Of a DNA stretch of 64,000 bases, positions 16,177 through 25,286 are shown piece after piece. Each line of letters starts with the position of its first letter. The stretch's first letter is position 1. A program made the translations under genes and the position numbers. The stretch comes from Bordetella genomosp. 9 (GTDB lineage: Bacteria; Pseudomonadota; Gammaproteobacteria; Burkholderiales; Burkholderiaceae_B), in assembly GCF_002261425.1 (NCBI RefSeq), contig NZ_NEVJ01000003.1, positions 2,356,001 to 2,420,000 of the forward strand, read 5' to 3'. Below the pieces are notes generated by a model, which worked only from the letters and a program-made list of their open reading frames with translations, ran no database searches and was not told where the DNA came from.

Positions 16177-17568
16177 TCAACGCCCGCGCGTCAGCTCCCT
16201 GCCCGCTCCCCGCGGCATGCGCGCCGTCACCGGGATGGAAGCGGCGGAGAACAGTCCCAGCACCAGGAACGCCGGCCAGAAATCCGTCCACACGATCTGC
16301 GCGTGGCCCTGCACATAATGGGAAAGTTGCAACACAATACCCGCCACCGTCACGCCCAGCCCCAGCGACATCTGCTGGATCACGCTGGCCACGCTGGTGG
16401 CCCGGCCCACGTCGCCGCTATCGATTTCCGCATAGGCCAGCGCATTCAGCGCGGTGAATTGCAGCGACGGGAAAATGCCGCCGAACAGGACGATGACCCA
16501 GATCACCCCGCGTGACATCTCGGGGTGGAACAGCCCATAGCTAGCCAGCGCCAGGCCGGACAGCGCCGCGTTCGCCATCAGCACCGGACGGAAACCGAAG
16601 CGCCGCAGCAGCGGCTGCGCCAGGGTTTTCATGAAGAGCGCACCGAAGGCCGATGCGCACGTGATCATGCCGGCCTCGAACGGCGTCATGCCCAGGCCTT
16701 CCTGCAGCGCCAGCGGCAGCAGGAAAGGCACCGCGCCCAGGCCGATGCGAAACAGCGAACCGCCCATCACGCTGGTGTGGAAGGTCGGGATGCGCAGGAA
16801 ACGCAGGTCCAGCAGCGGGTTCTTCGCGCGCCGCGCATACAGCACATACAAGCCCGACAGCACGATGCCCACCGCGCACATGATGGTGGTCGCGCGGTCG
16901 CTGACGACATCGCTGCCGACCAGCGACATGCCCAGCATGAACAGCGACGCGCCGCCCGCCGACAGGACGAAGCCCAGCCAGTCCAGGTGCCCCGGCTCGG
17001 TATCGCGCACGTCGTCGATATAACGGTTGGTCAGGTAGATACCCAGCAGGCCGATGGGCACGTTGATGAAGAACATCAGCCGCCAGTGCAGGTAGGTCGT
17101 GATGAAGCCGCCCAGCAGCGGCCCCACGACAGGCCCGAGCAGCGCCGGGACGGTCAGGTAATTGACGGCGCGCACGAAGTCGGCGCGCGCCACCGAACGG
17201 AAAATGATGATGCGCCCGACCGGCACCATCATGGCGCCGCCCACGCCCTGCACGAAGCGCGCGAGCACGAAGGTGAACAGGGAGTCGGAAGCCGCGCACA
17301 GCAACGAGCCCACCACGAATACGCCGATGGCGGCACGGAACACCGTGCGCGGACCGAAGCGGTCGGCGACCCAGCCGCAGATGGGGATGAACACGCCGAG
17401 GCCGACGACATAGCTGGTGACGGCCAGCTTCAAGGTGATGGGGTCTTCGCCGAGGTCGCGCGCCAGCGAGGGCAGCGCGGTCACCAGCACCGTCGCGTCG
17501 ACGTTCTCCATGAAGAGGGCGCAGGCCACGATGAGCGGGACAATGAACGCACCGATGGCAAGCGGCAT
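16177..17568 (-). CDS. MFS transporter, DHA2 (EmrB/QacA-like)
   Basis: Inner-membrane efflux-type carrier of 463 residues. The first helix contains the DHA2 D1 motif (MENVDATVLVTALPSLARDL), followed by motif A (GWVADRFGPRTVF), motif B (RFVQGVGGAMMVPVGR) and motif C (GPVVGPLLGGF). The length suggests 13-14 membrane helices. Substrates in this family are usually cationic dyes, drugs or siderophores; none can be assigned. No adjacent membrane-fusion protein or TetR gene is present, so it probably works alone. Confidence 0.88.
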   Translation of the reverse strand: MPLAIGAFIVPLIVACALFMENVDATVLVTALPSLARDLGEDPITLKLAVTSYVVGLGVFIPICGWVADRFGPRTVFRAAIGVFVVGSLLCAASDSLFTFVLARFVQGVGGAMMVPVGRIIIFRSVARADFVRAVNYLTVPALLGPVVGPLLGGFITTYLHWRLMFFINVPIGLLGIYLTNRYIDDVRDTEPGHLDWLGFVLSAGGASLFMLGMSLVGSDVVSDRATTIMCAVGIVLSGLYVLYARRAKNPLLDLRFLRIPTFHTSVMGGSLFRIGLGAVPFLLPLALQEGLGMTPFEAGMITCASAFGALFMKTLAQPLLRRFGFRPVLMANAALSGLALASYGLFHPEMSRGVIWVIVLFGGIFPSLQFTALNALAYAEIDSGDVGRATSVASVIQQMSLGLGVTVAGIVLQLSHYVQGHAQIVWTDFWPAFLVLGLFSAASIPVTARMPRGAGRELTRGR

Positions 17569-17682
17569 GGCGGAAAAACAGACGGTTCTATGGCGACGGA
17601 GCGAGATTATGACATCCCGTTCAACGCCATTCTTTCAGCATTTTGTCAGCGAACGCGCGCCACGCGCGCCTGCATCGGGCGC

Positions 17683-18303
17683 CTATACCGGGCCGCGATG
17701 CAGATGATCGCGCGTATAGGGCGCATCCTGGCCGGACAAGGCCAGGGCCAATGCCACCACGACGTCATGCGTGCGCACCTTGGGCGCGACCGAATAACTG
17801 GCCGCCGCCGACAGCAGGAAAGCCAGCGCCACCGCCCCCCCGCGCAGGCCCAGGCGGCCGACGGGCCAGCGCGCCAGCACCACCCCGGACACCAGACCGC
17901 CCACCGCCAGCCCGAGTATCACTTCGGAAACCGAATGCGCGCCCAGCACCAGGCGCGAAATGCCGATCAGCACCGCGAAGGCGGCGCCGGTCCATGCCAG
18001 CGCGACTGCCAAACGCCGCGAGTGGCGATTGCCCAAGGCATACCCCAGCACCGGATACACCGCCGCCGACACCATGGAATGGCCGCTGAAGCCCGTGAAG
18101 TCGATGGCGGCCCAGCCTATGCCCCACCCCAGGAATGCCAGCTTGGACGCCAGTACCGCCGCCCCGGCGATGCCGAAGGCCCAGAGCCAATTGAGCACGG
18201 GCGGCCGTTGCGTCATCGCGACGAACAGCATCGCGATCAGCGCGGCCGGCAGCACCAGCCGCGATTCACCCATAGCCGAAACCCACATCCAGAAACCGTG
18301 CAT
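17683..18303 (-). CDS. PAP2-superfamily membrane phosphatase-like protein
   Basis: A 206-residue membrane protein with about six hydrophobic helices. Two of the three PAP2 motifs are visible: DFTGFSGHSM (motif 2, SGH) and SRLVLGAHSVSEV (motif 3, SR-x5-H). Motif 1 (K-x6-RP) is not evident, so catalytic ability is uncertain. Family members dephosphorylate lipid phosphates such as undecaprenyl pyrophosphate. I start at the ATG at 18303 after GAGGATGG; upstream in-frame residues are Arg/Pro-rich and unlikely to be real. It runs the same way as the transglycosylase gene 121 bp upstream. Confidence 0.78.
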   Translation of the reverse strand: MHGFWMWVSAMGESRLVLPAALIAMLFVAMTQRPPVLNWLWAFGIAGAAVLASKLAFLGWGIGWAAIDFTGFSGHSMVSAAVYPVLGYALGNRHSRRLAVALAWTGAAFAVLIGISRLVLGAHSVSEVILGLAVGGLVSGVVLARWPVGRLGLRGGAVALAFLLSAAASYSVAPKVRTHDVVVALALALSGQDAPYTRDHLHRGPV

Positions 18304-18424
18304 GCCATCCTCGGGAGACCATCGATCAAGCGCTCCATGGGACCATATCCCGCGCGGCTTGGCTATCCCCCATCTTGCCCACCGGCGCGGCCGCGGCGGT
18401 ATGCCTGCCGCGGCCGCGCCGGCC

Positions 18425-19165
18425 CTACCAGCCCGCCTTGTAGCGGGCGTACAGGGCAATCACGTCGCGCACGTACTGCTGGGTTTCCGCATAGGGCGGA
18501 ACGCCATCGTATTTCTGCACCGCGCCCTGCCCGGCGTTGTAGGCGGCCAGCGCCAGGTCCAGGCGGCCGGGATACTGGTCGATCAGGCTGCGCAGGTGGC
18601 GCGACCCGGCCCGCACATTGGTGGCCGGATCAACGAGGGCACGCTCGATATCCGGATCGGCCAGCAAGGCGGCGGCGGTGCCGGGCATCAGCTGCATCAG
18701 GCCCAGCGCGCCCTTGGGGGACCGCGCGTCCTTGCGGAAACCGGACTCGATGGCGATGACCGCGCCCAGCAGGGCGCTATCCAGGCCGTAATCGGCTGCC
18801 GCCTTGGCGATGACGGTGCGGTAATCGTCCAGCCCCCGATGCGTGCTGAGCGCCGCCACGCGCGCTTCGTCGGCCTGCGCCACCGCGGCCGTGGCCGGCG
18901 CGCCGGCGGGGCCGCCGACCCGCAGGCGCGGGGCGCAGGTCGCGCAGCGCGATACCGCGCGCGCCTGGGCCTGCCTGTAGTACTTGGCCATCCCCTTGTC
19001 GACCGTCATGCTGCGCCAGTTGCCGAAGGGATCCTTGTAGCGGTAGGTCTCGCCCGCCCTGGCCTGTTCCGCACCTGCCGCCAGGGCCAGCACGGTCGCC
19101 AGCGCGGCCAGGAACAGCCATCGTGGCCCATTGTTTCGCGCGCGGTTACGCCAGTGTGTCGTCAT
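18425..19165 (-). CDS. Lytic transglycosylase, SLT-domain (LtgE/slt70-like)
   Basis: Secreted murein-cleaving enzyme of 246 residues forming 1,6-anhydro-muropeptides. A signal-peptide-like segment (WLFLAALATVLALAAGAEQA) ends near ARA-GET. A short DUF4124-like segment follows (YRYKDPFGNWRSM). Then comes the SLT domain at about 112-240 with the catalytic E140 (AVIAIESGF) and the GALGLMQLMP and LALAAYNAGQGAV motifs. The ATG at 19165 places the signal peptide correctly; further upstream sequence is not protein-like. C74 and C77 form a CATC pair of unknown role. Confidence 0.87.
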   Translation of the reverse strand: MTTHWRNRARNNGPRWLFLAALATVLALAAGAEQARAGETYRYKDPFGNWRSMTVDKGMAKYYRQAQARAVSRCATCAPRLRVGGPAGAPATAAVAQADEARVAALSTHRGLDDYRTVIAKAAADYGLDSALLGAVIAIESGFRKDARSPKGALGLMQLMPGTAAALLADPDIERALVDPATNVRAGSRHLRSLIDQYPGRLDLALAAYNAGQGAVQKYDGVPPYAETQQYVRDVIALYARYKAGW

Positions 19166-19372
19166 GGTGATTTTGCGTGTGCGGTGGCCTGCCGCGCTGG
19201 CGCGGCCCCATGCGGGCGCGTCCTCACCACTCGCGCCACCCGGTCTCTCCTCCGGTCCCAGATATTGGGGTATGGCGGCGCGCGCTGTCTTCTGCCCGGA
19301 CGTCTTAGTGCATCGAGCGGAGCACTCATGCACATGGCCGGGTCCGCCGGCCATGTCGCCACGTCGAATGCG

Positions 19373-20791
19373 TCAGGCCCGCCGCAGGAAGCCCACGTCG
19401 CGGCTGCCGAAGTTGCGCAGATGGGGAAACACCTCGTCCAGCGCGCCGTCACCGGCGCCGAACCAGGCGCCCAGCGTCGCGCCGAATTCCTCGACGGAGG
19501 TGCTCGGCAGCAGCCGTCCGGCATCGACGTAGCCGGGGCCCTTGATGTCCCAATCGGGTTGCGTGCCGTAGAAGCGGCCGCCGCGCACGGCGCCGCCCAG
19601 GATGAAATGGTGGCCGCCCCAGCCATGGTCGGAACCGTCGCCGTTGGACACCAGGGTGCGGCCGAATTCGGATGCGGTGAACGTGGTCACCCGGTCTTCG
19701 ATGCCCAGCGCGGCGATCGCCTGCTGGAAATCGGCCAGCGCGCCGCCCAGTTCCCGCAGCAGGCCGGGATGCGTGCCGTTCAGGCCGTCGTGATTGTCGT
19801 AGCCGTTCTGGGAGACGAAGAACACCTGGCGCTTGACGCCCAGCGTCCGGCGCGCGGCGATCATGCGGGCGACGATCTTCAATTGCGCGCCCAGGGGGGT
19901 ATCGAAGCCGCCGCGCACGTCGACGCCTTCCAGGGCGGCGCGCAGTTGCGTGTCGGCGCGTATCGATCGCGCCAGCGTGGCGGCGATCTGCTGCTGGAAC
20001 AGATGCGGTCCGGGCCGCGTCAACAGCGCGCGCAGCAGATCGGTGCAGGCGGTCGATCCATAAGTGTCCCGTTGCAGCAGCTCGATCGGCGTCGAGCCGG
20101 CCGGACTGACACGGTAGGCGGACACGTGCTGCCCGGCCAAGAGCAGCGCCGTCCCGCCGGCCGTGACGTTGGCGAAGGTACTGTTGCCGTTGCCGGCGGC
20201 GAACAGGTCGGCCAGCCGGCCGGCCCAGCCCGATGCCGCGCCCTCCGGCGCCAGGCCTTGCCAGTAGGATTGCTGGTCGTTGTGCGAAAACAGCTTGGGG
20301 GGCATGGGCACCCGCCCGCCGATGTAATCGGCCTTGGTGGTGGGCACGACCATGGGGCCGACGTTCAACTGCACCGCCAGCGCGCCGCGCTCGAACAGCG
20401 GCGTCAGCGGCGCCAGCGCCGGCGCCAGCGCGTAGGCGCGTCCGGCGGCGCCATTGTCGCGCGCCGATCCGCGCAGCACCGTCGCGTCCAGCTTGTCCCG
20501 CTTCAACGCGATGTCGGCGCGCGTGCGGAAATAGCGCTCGTAGCTATCGGCATCGTAGGGCACGACCGTGTTGTAGGGATCGTTGCCGCCGTACAGGAAA
20601 ACGCAGACCAGGGCCTTGTAGTCCTCGCTGCCATCGGATCGCGCCGCGGTGCCGGGCGGCGCCGCCTGCGCGGCGGCTTCGCCGGCCGCGGCCAGGCGCA
20701 CGGCCAGCGGCAGCGCCGCGCCCGCGACACCCGCCGCGCCCAGCGCCGACACGCGGCGCACGAACTCCCGGCGCGAAGTTGAAGTCGTCAT
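19373..20791 (-). CDS. DUF1501 protein with twin-arginine signal
   Basis: A 472-residue DUF1501 protein, part of the alkaline-phosphatase/sulfatase-like superfamily. The N-terminus carries a Tat signal (SRREFVRRVS, twin Arg at 7-8, then a hydrophobic Ala/Gly/Leu core), so a folded protein is exported. KALVCVFLYGGNDPYN and TVFTASEFGRTLVSNGDGSDHGWGGHH (split: EFGRT, DHGWGGHH) are the family's hallmark segments, the latter with the putative metal-binding Asp/His residues. Its ATG overlaps the DUF1800 stop by 4 bp, and the two families are regularly paired. The biological role is unknown; heparinase- or phosphatase-like activity has been speculated for relatives. Confidence 0.86.
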   Translation of the reverse strand: MTTSTSRREFVRRVSALGAAGVAGAALPLAVRLAAAGEAAAQAAPPGTAARSDGSEDYKALVCVFLYGGNDPYNTVVPYDADSYERYFRTRADIALKRDKLDATVLRGSARDNGAAGRAYALAPALAPLTPLFERGALAVQLNVGPMVVPTTKADYIGGRVPMPPKLFSHNDQQSYWQGLAPEGAASGWAGRLADLFAAGNGNSTFANVTAGGTALLLAGQHVSAYRVSPAGSTPIELLQRDTYGSTACTDLLRALLTRPGPHLFQQQIAATLARSIRADTQLRAALEGVDVRGGFDTPLGAQLKIVARMIAARRTLGVKRQVFFVSQNGYDNHDGLNGTHPGLLRELGGALADFQQAIAALGIEDRVTTFTASEFGRTLVSNGDGSDHGWGGHHFILGGAVRGGRFYGTQPDWDIKGPGYVDAGRLLPSTSVEEFGATLGAWFGAGDGALDEVFPHLRNFGSRDVGFLRRA

Positions 20792-22380
20792 CGCTGCACC
20801 AGATAGTCAGGGGTGGCCGCCACCAGCGTGACCGCGGCGCGCACGCGGTCCAGCGCGCGATCGGCCGGTATGGTGGCCACGGCGCGCGCGATCTCGGCGG
20901 CGGTGCCGCGATCATAGGCATCGCCGGCCATCAACAGCACGACGCGGTCCACCAGGGCTTGCGTATCATGCGCCACCGCGACTTCCGCCTTATAGGATGT
21001 CTGCAGGTCTTCCCAGCCGCGATCGACGTAGATCGCGACGAAGTTCAGGTAGCCCGCGACGCTGGTTTCATCGGTGATCTGCATTTCCGGCGCCACCATG
21101 CCGCGCTCCGCAATCGGACTGCCCGGCGGCGTGTAGCGCGGCCGGAAGAAGTTGAACACCGATGCCGAACGCATCGGACTCTGCGCCAGCCGGATGGTGT
21201 TGTCGGTGGTATCGGGCATGGCCCACTTGCCATTGGTCGACGTCGCGCCGAAGGCGCGCGCCCAGGCGGCGAAGCGCACGATGGGCTCGCGCACCTTGCC
21301 CCAGGTCGGCGACGCCAGGTCGGGAAAGCGGGCCTCCGGATCCAGCAGCACCGCCCTGACCACGGCGCGCAGGTTGCCGCGCCGGCCGCGCCCGTCATCG
21401 GCGAACACCGCCGCCACGCGGCCCACGTATGCCGGGCTCGGGTTGCTGGTGACCAGCCGCTGGATCAGCTGCGTGCCGACGAAGGGTCCCACGTTGGGGT
21501 GGCTGCACAGCACGTCCAGGGCCTTGTTCATCGATGCGACGCCGCCCGTTCCGGCCGGCACCACCGCCCCCAGGAAGCGCTTCTCCGACAAGGAATGCAA
21601 GGCGGGGTTCAGCGCCATCGGCCGCCGATGGAAGGCCACGTTTTCCTCGCTGCCGCTCAGGTCCCAGCCGGTGAACACCCTGGCCAGCCCGCGCACGTCG
21701 TCGTTGCTGTAGGTCTCGATCGGCTTGCCCTTGGACAGCTTGATCGTGCCATCCGGATTCAGCTGGTACAGGCCGATGGTGAACAGCTGCATCACCTCGC
21801 GCGCGTAGTTTTCATCCGGCTCGCGGCCGGTGCGCGGGTCTTCCTTGCGATTGCCGCGATACGTCAGCATGCAGCCCATCGATACGTTCAGCGTCACCGC
21901 GCCCAGCAGCGTGCGGTAATCGCCCAGGCCGTGTTCGGCCAGGATGTCCATGAACGATGCCGCGCCGAACAAGGGCCAGTTGGCGGTGATGGCCGACACG
22001 CCCACCACGAAGATTTCCGACAGGGCGAAAGCCACGCGCGTGCGCACCTGGTCGGGCGCGGCGATGAACTTGCGCCACAGCGTGGATTCCAGCGGCGCAT
22101 TGATGCCGTTGCCCTTGTTGGCTTCGTTATCGGCGCGGATGGAGAGCAGCCAGTCGAAATGCGTCTGTGACGGCGGCAGGTTCAGCTGCTCGTCCAGCCA
22201 CGCCGCATACCCCATGCGCACCACGCGATCGATTTCCGCGGGCGTCGGGCCGAACGTGGCCTGCGCCAGGAAACGCGACGCCTGCCCGGGCGTCGGTCCG
22301 GGATAGTCATCGCCCAAGGTAGCGGGATCGGCGCGAGGCGGCCGGGTAGTCGTCACGGAGATGGCGGGATGGGGTCTCAA
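20788..22380 (-). CDS. DUF1800 protein, partner of DUF1501
   Basis: A 530-residue DUF1800 protein. Typical segments are ASRFLAQATFGPTPAEIDRV near the start, the ENYAREVMQLFTIGLYQLN centre and VFNFFRPRYTPPGSP near the C-terminus. I keep the TTG at 22380, preceded by AAGGTAGGGG, as no ATG lies near the conserved start. Unlike its partner it shows no signal peptide, so export might depend on a complex with the Tat-targeted DUF1501 protein (inference). It is divergent from the hybrid ABC gene 172 bp away. Function unknown. Confidence 0.83.
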   Translation of the reverse strand: MRPHPAISVTTTRPPRADPATLGDDYPGPTPGQASRFLAQATFGPTPAEIDRVVRMGYAAWLDEQLNLPPSQTHFDWLLSIRADNEANKGNGINAPLESTLWRKFIAAPDQVRTRVAFALSEIFVVGVSAITANWPLFGAASFMDILAEHGLGDYRTLLGAVTLNVSMGCMLTYRGNRKEDPRTGREPDENYAREVMQLFTIGLYQLNPDGTIKLSKGKPIETYSNDDVRGLARVFTGWDLSGSEENVAFHRRPMALNPALHSLSEKRFLGAVVPAGTGGVASMNKALDVLCSHPNVGPFVGTQLIQRLVTSNPSPAYVGRVAAVFADDGRGRRGNLRAVVRAVLLDPEARFPDLASPTWGKVREPIVRFAAWARAFGATSTNGKWAMPDTTDNTIRLAQSPMRSASVFNFFRPRYTPPGSPIAERGMVAPEMQITDETSVAGYLNFVAIYVDRGWEDLQTSYKAEVAVAHDTQALVDRVVLLMAGDAYDRGTAAEIARAVATIPADRALDRVRAAVTLVAATPDYLVQR

Positions 22381-22411
22381 CGCCCCTACCTTAGACGCAT
22401 CGCAGCATGCC

Positions 22412-22417
22412 TACAAT
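22412..22417 (+). promoter_or_regulatory. Possible sigma-70 -10 element for hybrid ABC gene
   Basis: TACAAT at 22412-22417 with TTAGAC 15 bp upstream (22391-22396) resembles a weak housekeeping promoter. It would give a leader of about 130 nt and could act beside the sigma-54 element nearer the gene. Confidence 0.3.
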
Positions 22418-22495
22418 TCCGGCGCTTGGCGGAGGAACGCGCCGCGCAGCCAGCCGAACGAACTAGTCCGGGTGATGCCCGGCGCCGCAGCCGCC

Positions 22496-22511
22496 CGGCA
22501 CAGGCCTTGCC
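22496..22511 (+). promoter_or_regulatory. Sigma-54 type -24/-12 element for hybrid ABC gene
   Basis: CGGCAC-AGGCC-TTGCC keeps the invariant GG and GC dinucleotides 12 bp apart, against the consensus TGGCAC-N5-TTGCW. The start point would be near 22522, leaving a leader of about 31 nt with GGGAGCAGG before the ATG at 22553. Confidence 0.5.
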
Positions 22512-22552
22512 GCCACGGCGCGCACAGGGCAACTCATCCTTTGGGAGCAGGC

Positions 22553-25249
22553 ATGGCAGACGACGCATCGCGCTACGCACGCGCGGAGGTACTGCGCACC
22601 CTGGGACGCTCATTATGGAAATACCGCCGCCGGGCCGGCGCGGCGTTGGTACTGCTCGTCCTGGCAAAGGGCTTCGCCGTGGCCGTACCCGTGGCGCTCA
22701 AGATGGTGGTCGACCAGTTGAGCAGACCCGATGCGGTACTGGCGCTGCCGGTGTTCCTGCTCATCGGCTATACGTTGCTGCGCTTCGCGGGCGGCCTGTT
22801 CACCGAGTTGCGCGACATCGTGTTTTCGCCGGTAGCGCAGGCAACGGTGGCCGAATTCAACCTGCGCATCTTCGACCACCTGCACCGGCTGGGCGCCCGC
22901 TTCCACGCCAATCGCCAGACCGGCACGCTGGCGCGCGACGTCGAACGCGGGACGAACGGCATCGGCTTCCTGATGGGGACGGCGCTCTTCACGCTGCTGC
23001 CGACACTGGTGGAGATAGGCTCCGTCGTCGGGATCCTGGTCGGCGCCTACGATCTGGCCTTCGCCGTCATCGTCGCCGCGACCTTCGTGCTCTACGCCGT
23101 CGTCACCTATGTGCTGACGAAGCGGCGTATCTATTACCAGCGCATGATCAATGAACTGGATTCCGCCGCGGGCGGCCGCATGGTGGACAGCCTGCTCAAC
23201 TACGAGTCGGTGAAGGTATACACCAACGAGGCGGGCGAATCCCGGCGGCTGCGCGATCTGCTGGATCGATGGCGCGCGGTGGGGATCGACAACCAGCGCG
23301 CGCTGTCGACGCTGCACATCTCGCAAAGCGCGGTCATCGCACTGGGCGTGGGCGCCGTCATGCTGCTGGCGGGCGTGCAGGTCACCGATCGCGCGATGAC
23401 CGTCGGCGACCTGGTGCTCGTCAACGCCTACATCATCCAGATCTGCCTGCCGCTCAACACCCTGGGGCTGGTGTTCCGCCAGACCAAAGAGGCGATGATC
23501 AACGCGGAGCAGGTCTGCGGGCTATTGCGGCTGCCCCCCGAAAGCGATCCGGCGACGCCCGCGCGCCCTTTTCATCCCGGACGCGGCGACGTGCGGTTCG
23601 AGAATGTGAACTTCAGCTACGAGCCGGGCAGGCAGATCCTGTGGGACGTCAGCCTGCACATCCCCGCCGGCGGCACGCTGGCCGTGGTCGGCGGCAGCGG
23701 CTCCGGAAAATCGACGCTGGGACGTCTGCTGTTCCGCTTCTACGAGGCGGACTCCGGCCACGTCACCGTCGACGGCGTGGACGTGCGCGGCGTCGATCCA
23801 GGCAGCCTGCGCCGGCACCTGGGCATCGTCCCGCAGGACACCATGCTGTTCAACGACACCATCGCGTACAACATCGGCTATGGCAGGCCAGGCGCGTCGC
23901 TGACCGACATCATCGAGGCCGCCAAGGGAGCCCGCCTGCACGACTTCGTGCAAAGCCTGCCGGCGCAGTACGACACCGTGGTGGGCGAGCGTGGCGTCAA
24001 GCTGTCCGGGGGCGAACGGCAGCGTATCGCCATCGCGCGCGCGATCCTCAAGAATCCACCGATCATGTTGTTCGACGAGGCGACATCGGCGCTGGACACG
24101 CGCACCGAGCGCGCCATCCAGGCGGAGCTGGACCGTATTTCGCACGGCCGCACCACCCTGATCATTGCGCACCGCCTGTCCACGGTGGTCGACGCCGACG
24201 AAATCGTGGTGCTGGAGCATGGCCGCGTCGTCGAGCGCGGCAAGCATGCCGAACTGCTGGCGGCGAAAGGCATCTACGCGCAGATGTGGACCCTGCAGCG
24301 CCAGCAGACGGAACTGGAGAAGGCCGGATCGAGACAAGCCGCGCAGCCCGTCAACCTGGCGGCGCTGGTGGCGGGCGTCCTGGACGCCATACGGCAAGTC
24401 ATCGATGAGAAGGGCGTCATCCTGTACACCGAGCTGAGCATGGAGAGCGCGCGCGTCACCGGCGACCCCGGCGTGCTGCAGCAGGTCATCTGGGACATGT
24501 GCCTGAACGCCATCGCAGCCACGCCGGCGGGCGGGCGTATCGAACTGAGCCTGCGCCGCGCGCAGGACGCCGCGCGCCTCGCGGTGACCGACGGCCGCCT
24601 GCCGCCGGCCGATGCCGCCGCGCTGGATGTGTCCGATCAGATGAACGCGGTGCTCGCCGACCGGCCGCCGCTGGACGCCACGCACGCACGCGGGGACATC
24701 GAGAAATTCGGCGGACGCTTCGGCAGCGACACCTCGTCCACCGGGCCGGGCCGCACCTATTGGCTGGAAATGCCGCTGCGTGCGCCCAACGCGCCCGCGC
24801 TGCCTTTCGTCGGCCCGCTGCGGCAGGCGTCGTTACAAGGCGCACGGGTGTTCCTGGTCGACGATAGCGAAGAGGAGCGCGCGCGCGTCGGCGCGGCCCT
24901 GCGGCGCGCGGGCGCGGACGTGCGCTACTTCAAGACGGGAGGCGCGCTGCTGGACGTACTGCGCGGCACGGCTGAAAGCGACTGGCCCGATGCGCTGGTG
25001 TGCGACGTCACGCTCGACGACATGGATGGCTATGCAATGGTCGCCGCGGTGCGCCAGCTCGAGGCCGCGCGCGGCGTGGGCCTGGCCAACCGCATCCCCG
25101 CCATCGCCATATCCGGCCATTCCGCATCCGAAGGCCGCCTGCGCGCATTGATGGCGGGCTACCAGACGCATACCCCCAGACCGGTCGACGTCGACGCCGT
25201 CGTCAATATAACCGCGAAGCTCATGAGCGAGAAGTTCCATCGCTTGTAA
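22553..25249 (+). CDS. ABC exporter (Atm1/MsbA type) fused to HATPase-like and receiver domains
   Basis: An 898-residue fusion. Residues 25-315 are an ABC exporter membrane domain. Residues 345-580 are the nucleotide-binding domain, with Walker A GGSGSGKST (380-388), signature LSGGE (484-488), Walker B IMLFDEA and H540; all look active and are Atm1/HMT1-like. Residues 598-742 resemble a histidine-kinase ATP-binding domain with an N-box (N652 in MCLNAIAATPAGG) and a closing GDIEKFGGRFG segment, but the G1 box is degenerate (VTDGRLP) and no phospho-acceptor His domain precedes it. Residues 764-895 form a receiver domain with D770/D771 and phospho-acceptor D818 (VCDVTLDD); the usual Lys is Arg (R876). 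GGGAGCAGG precedes the ATG. It is codirectional with the glycan operon, so it may export that product under phosphorylation control; this is inference. Confidence 0.85.
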   Translation: MADDASRYARAEVLRTLGRSLWKYRRRAGAALVLLVLAKGFAVAVPVALKMVVDQLSRPDAVLALPVFLLIGYTLLRFAGGLFTELRDIVFSPVAQATVAEFNLRIFDHLHRLGARFHANRQTGTLARDVERGTNGIGFLMGTALFTLLPTLVEIGSVVGILVGAYDLAFAVIVAATFVLYAVVTYVLTKRRIYYQRMINELDSAAGGRMVDSLLNYESVKVYTNEAGESRRLRDLLDRWRAVGIDNQRALSTLHISQSAVIALGVGAVMLLAGVQVTDRAMTVGDLVLVNAYIIQICLPLNTLGLVFRQTKEAMINAEQVCGLLRLPPESDPATPARPFHPGRGDVRFENVNFSYEPGRQILWDVSLHIPAGGTLAVVGGSGSGKSTLGRLLFRFYEADSGHVTVDGVDVRGVDPGSLRRHLGIVPQDTMLFNDTIAYNIGYGRPGASLTDIIEAAKGARLHDFVQSLPAQYDTVVGERGVKLSGGERQRIAIARAILKNPPIMLFDEATSALDTRTERAIQAELDRISHGRTTLIIAHRLSTVVDADEIVVLEHGRVVERGKHAELLAAKGIYAQMWTLQRQQTELEKAGSRQAAQPVNLAALVAGVLDAIRQVIDEKGVILYTELSMESARVTGDPGVLQQVIWDMCLNAIAATPAGGRIELSLRRAQDAARLAVTDGRLPPADAAALDVSDQMNAVLADRPPLDATHARGDIEKFGGRFGSDTSSTGPGRTYWLEMPLRAPNAPALPFVGPLRQASLQGARVFLVDDSEEERARVGAALRRAGADVRYFKTGGALLDVLRGTAESDWPDALVCDVTLDDMDGYAMVAAVRQLEAARGVGLANRIPAIAISGHSASEGRLRALMAGYQTHTPRPVDVDAVVNITAKLMSEKFHRL

Positions 25250-25286
25250 TCGGTGCTGTGCGGTCTCCACGCGGGACGACTCAAGC

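Noticed and set aside
16525..18759. Open frame of about 744 codons on the plus strand
   Set aside because: Antisense to the DHA2 transporter; Arg/Gln/His bias typical of shadow frames.
17960..20782. Open frame of about 940 codons on the plus strand
   Set aside because: Antisense to PAP2, transglycosylase and DUF1501 genes, all with clear motifs; no ribosome site or domain.
22553..25249. Frameshift or assembly join creating the ABC-HATPase-REC fusion
   Set aside because: The frame is uninterrupted, codon use is even across the junction near residue 590, and no start codon with ribosome site appears at the boundary; kept as a real fusion though not proven.
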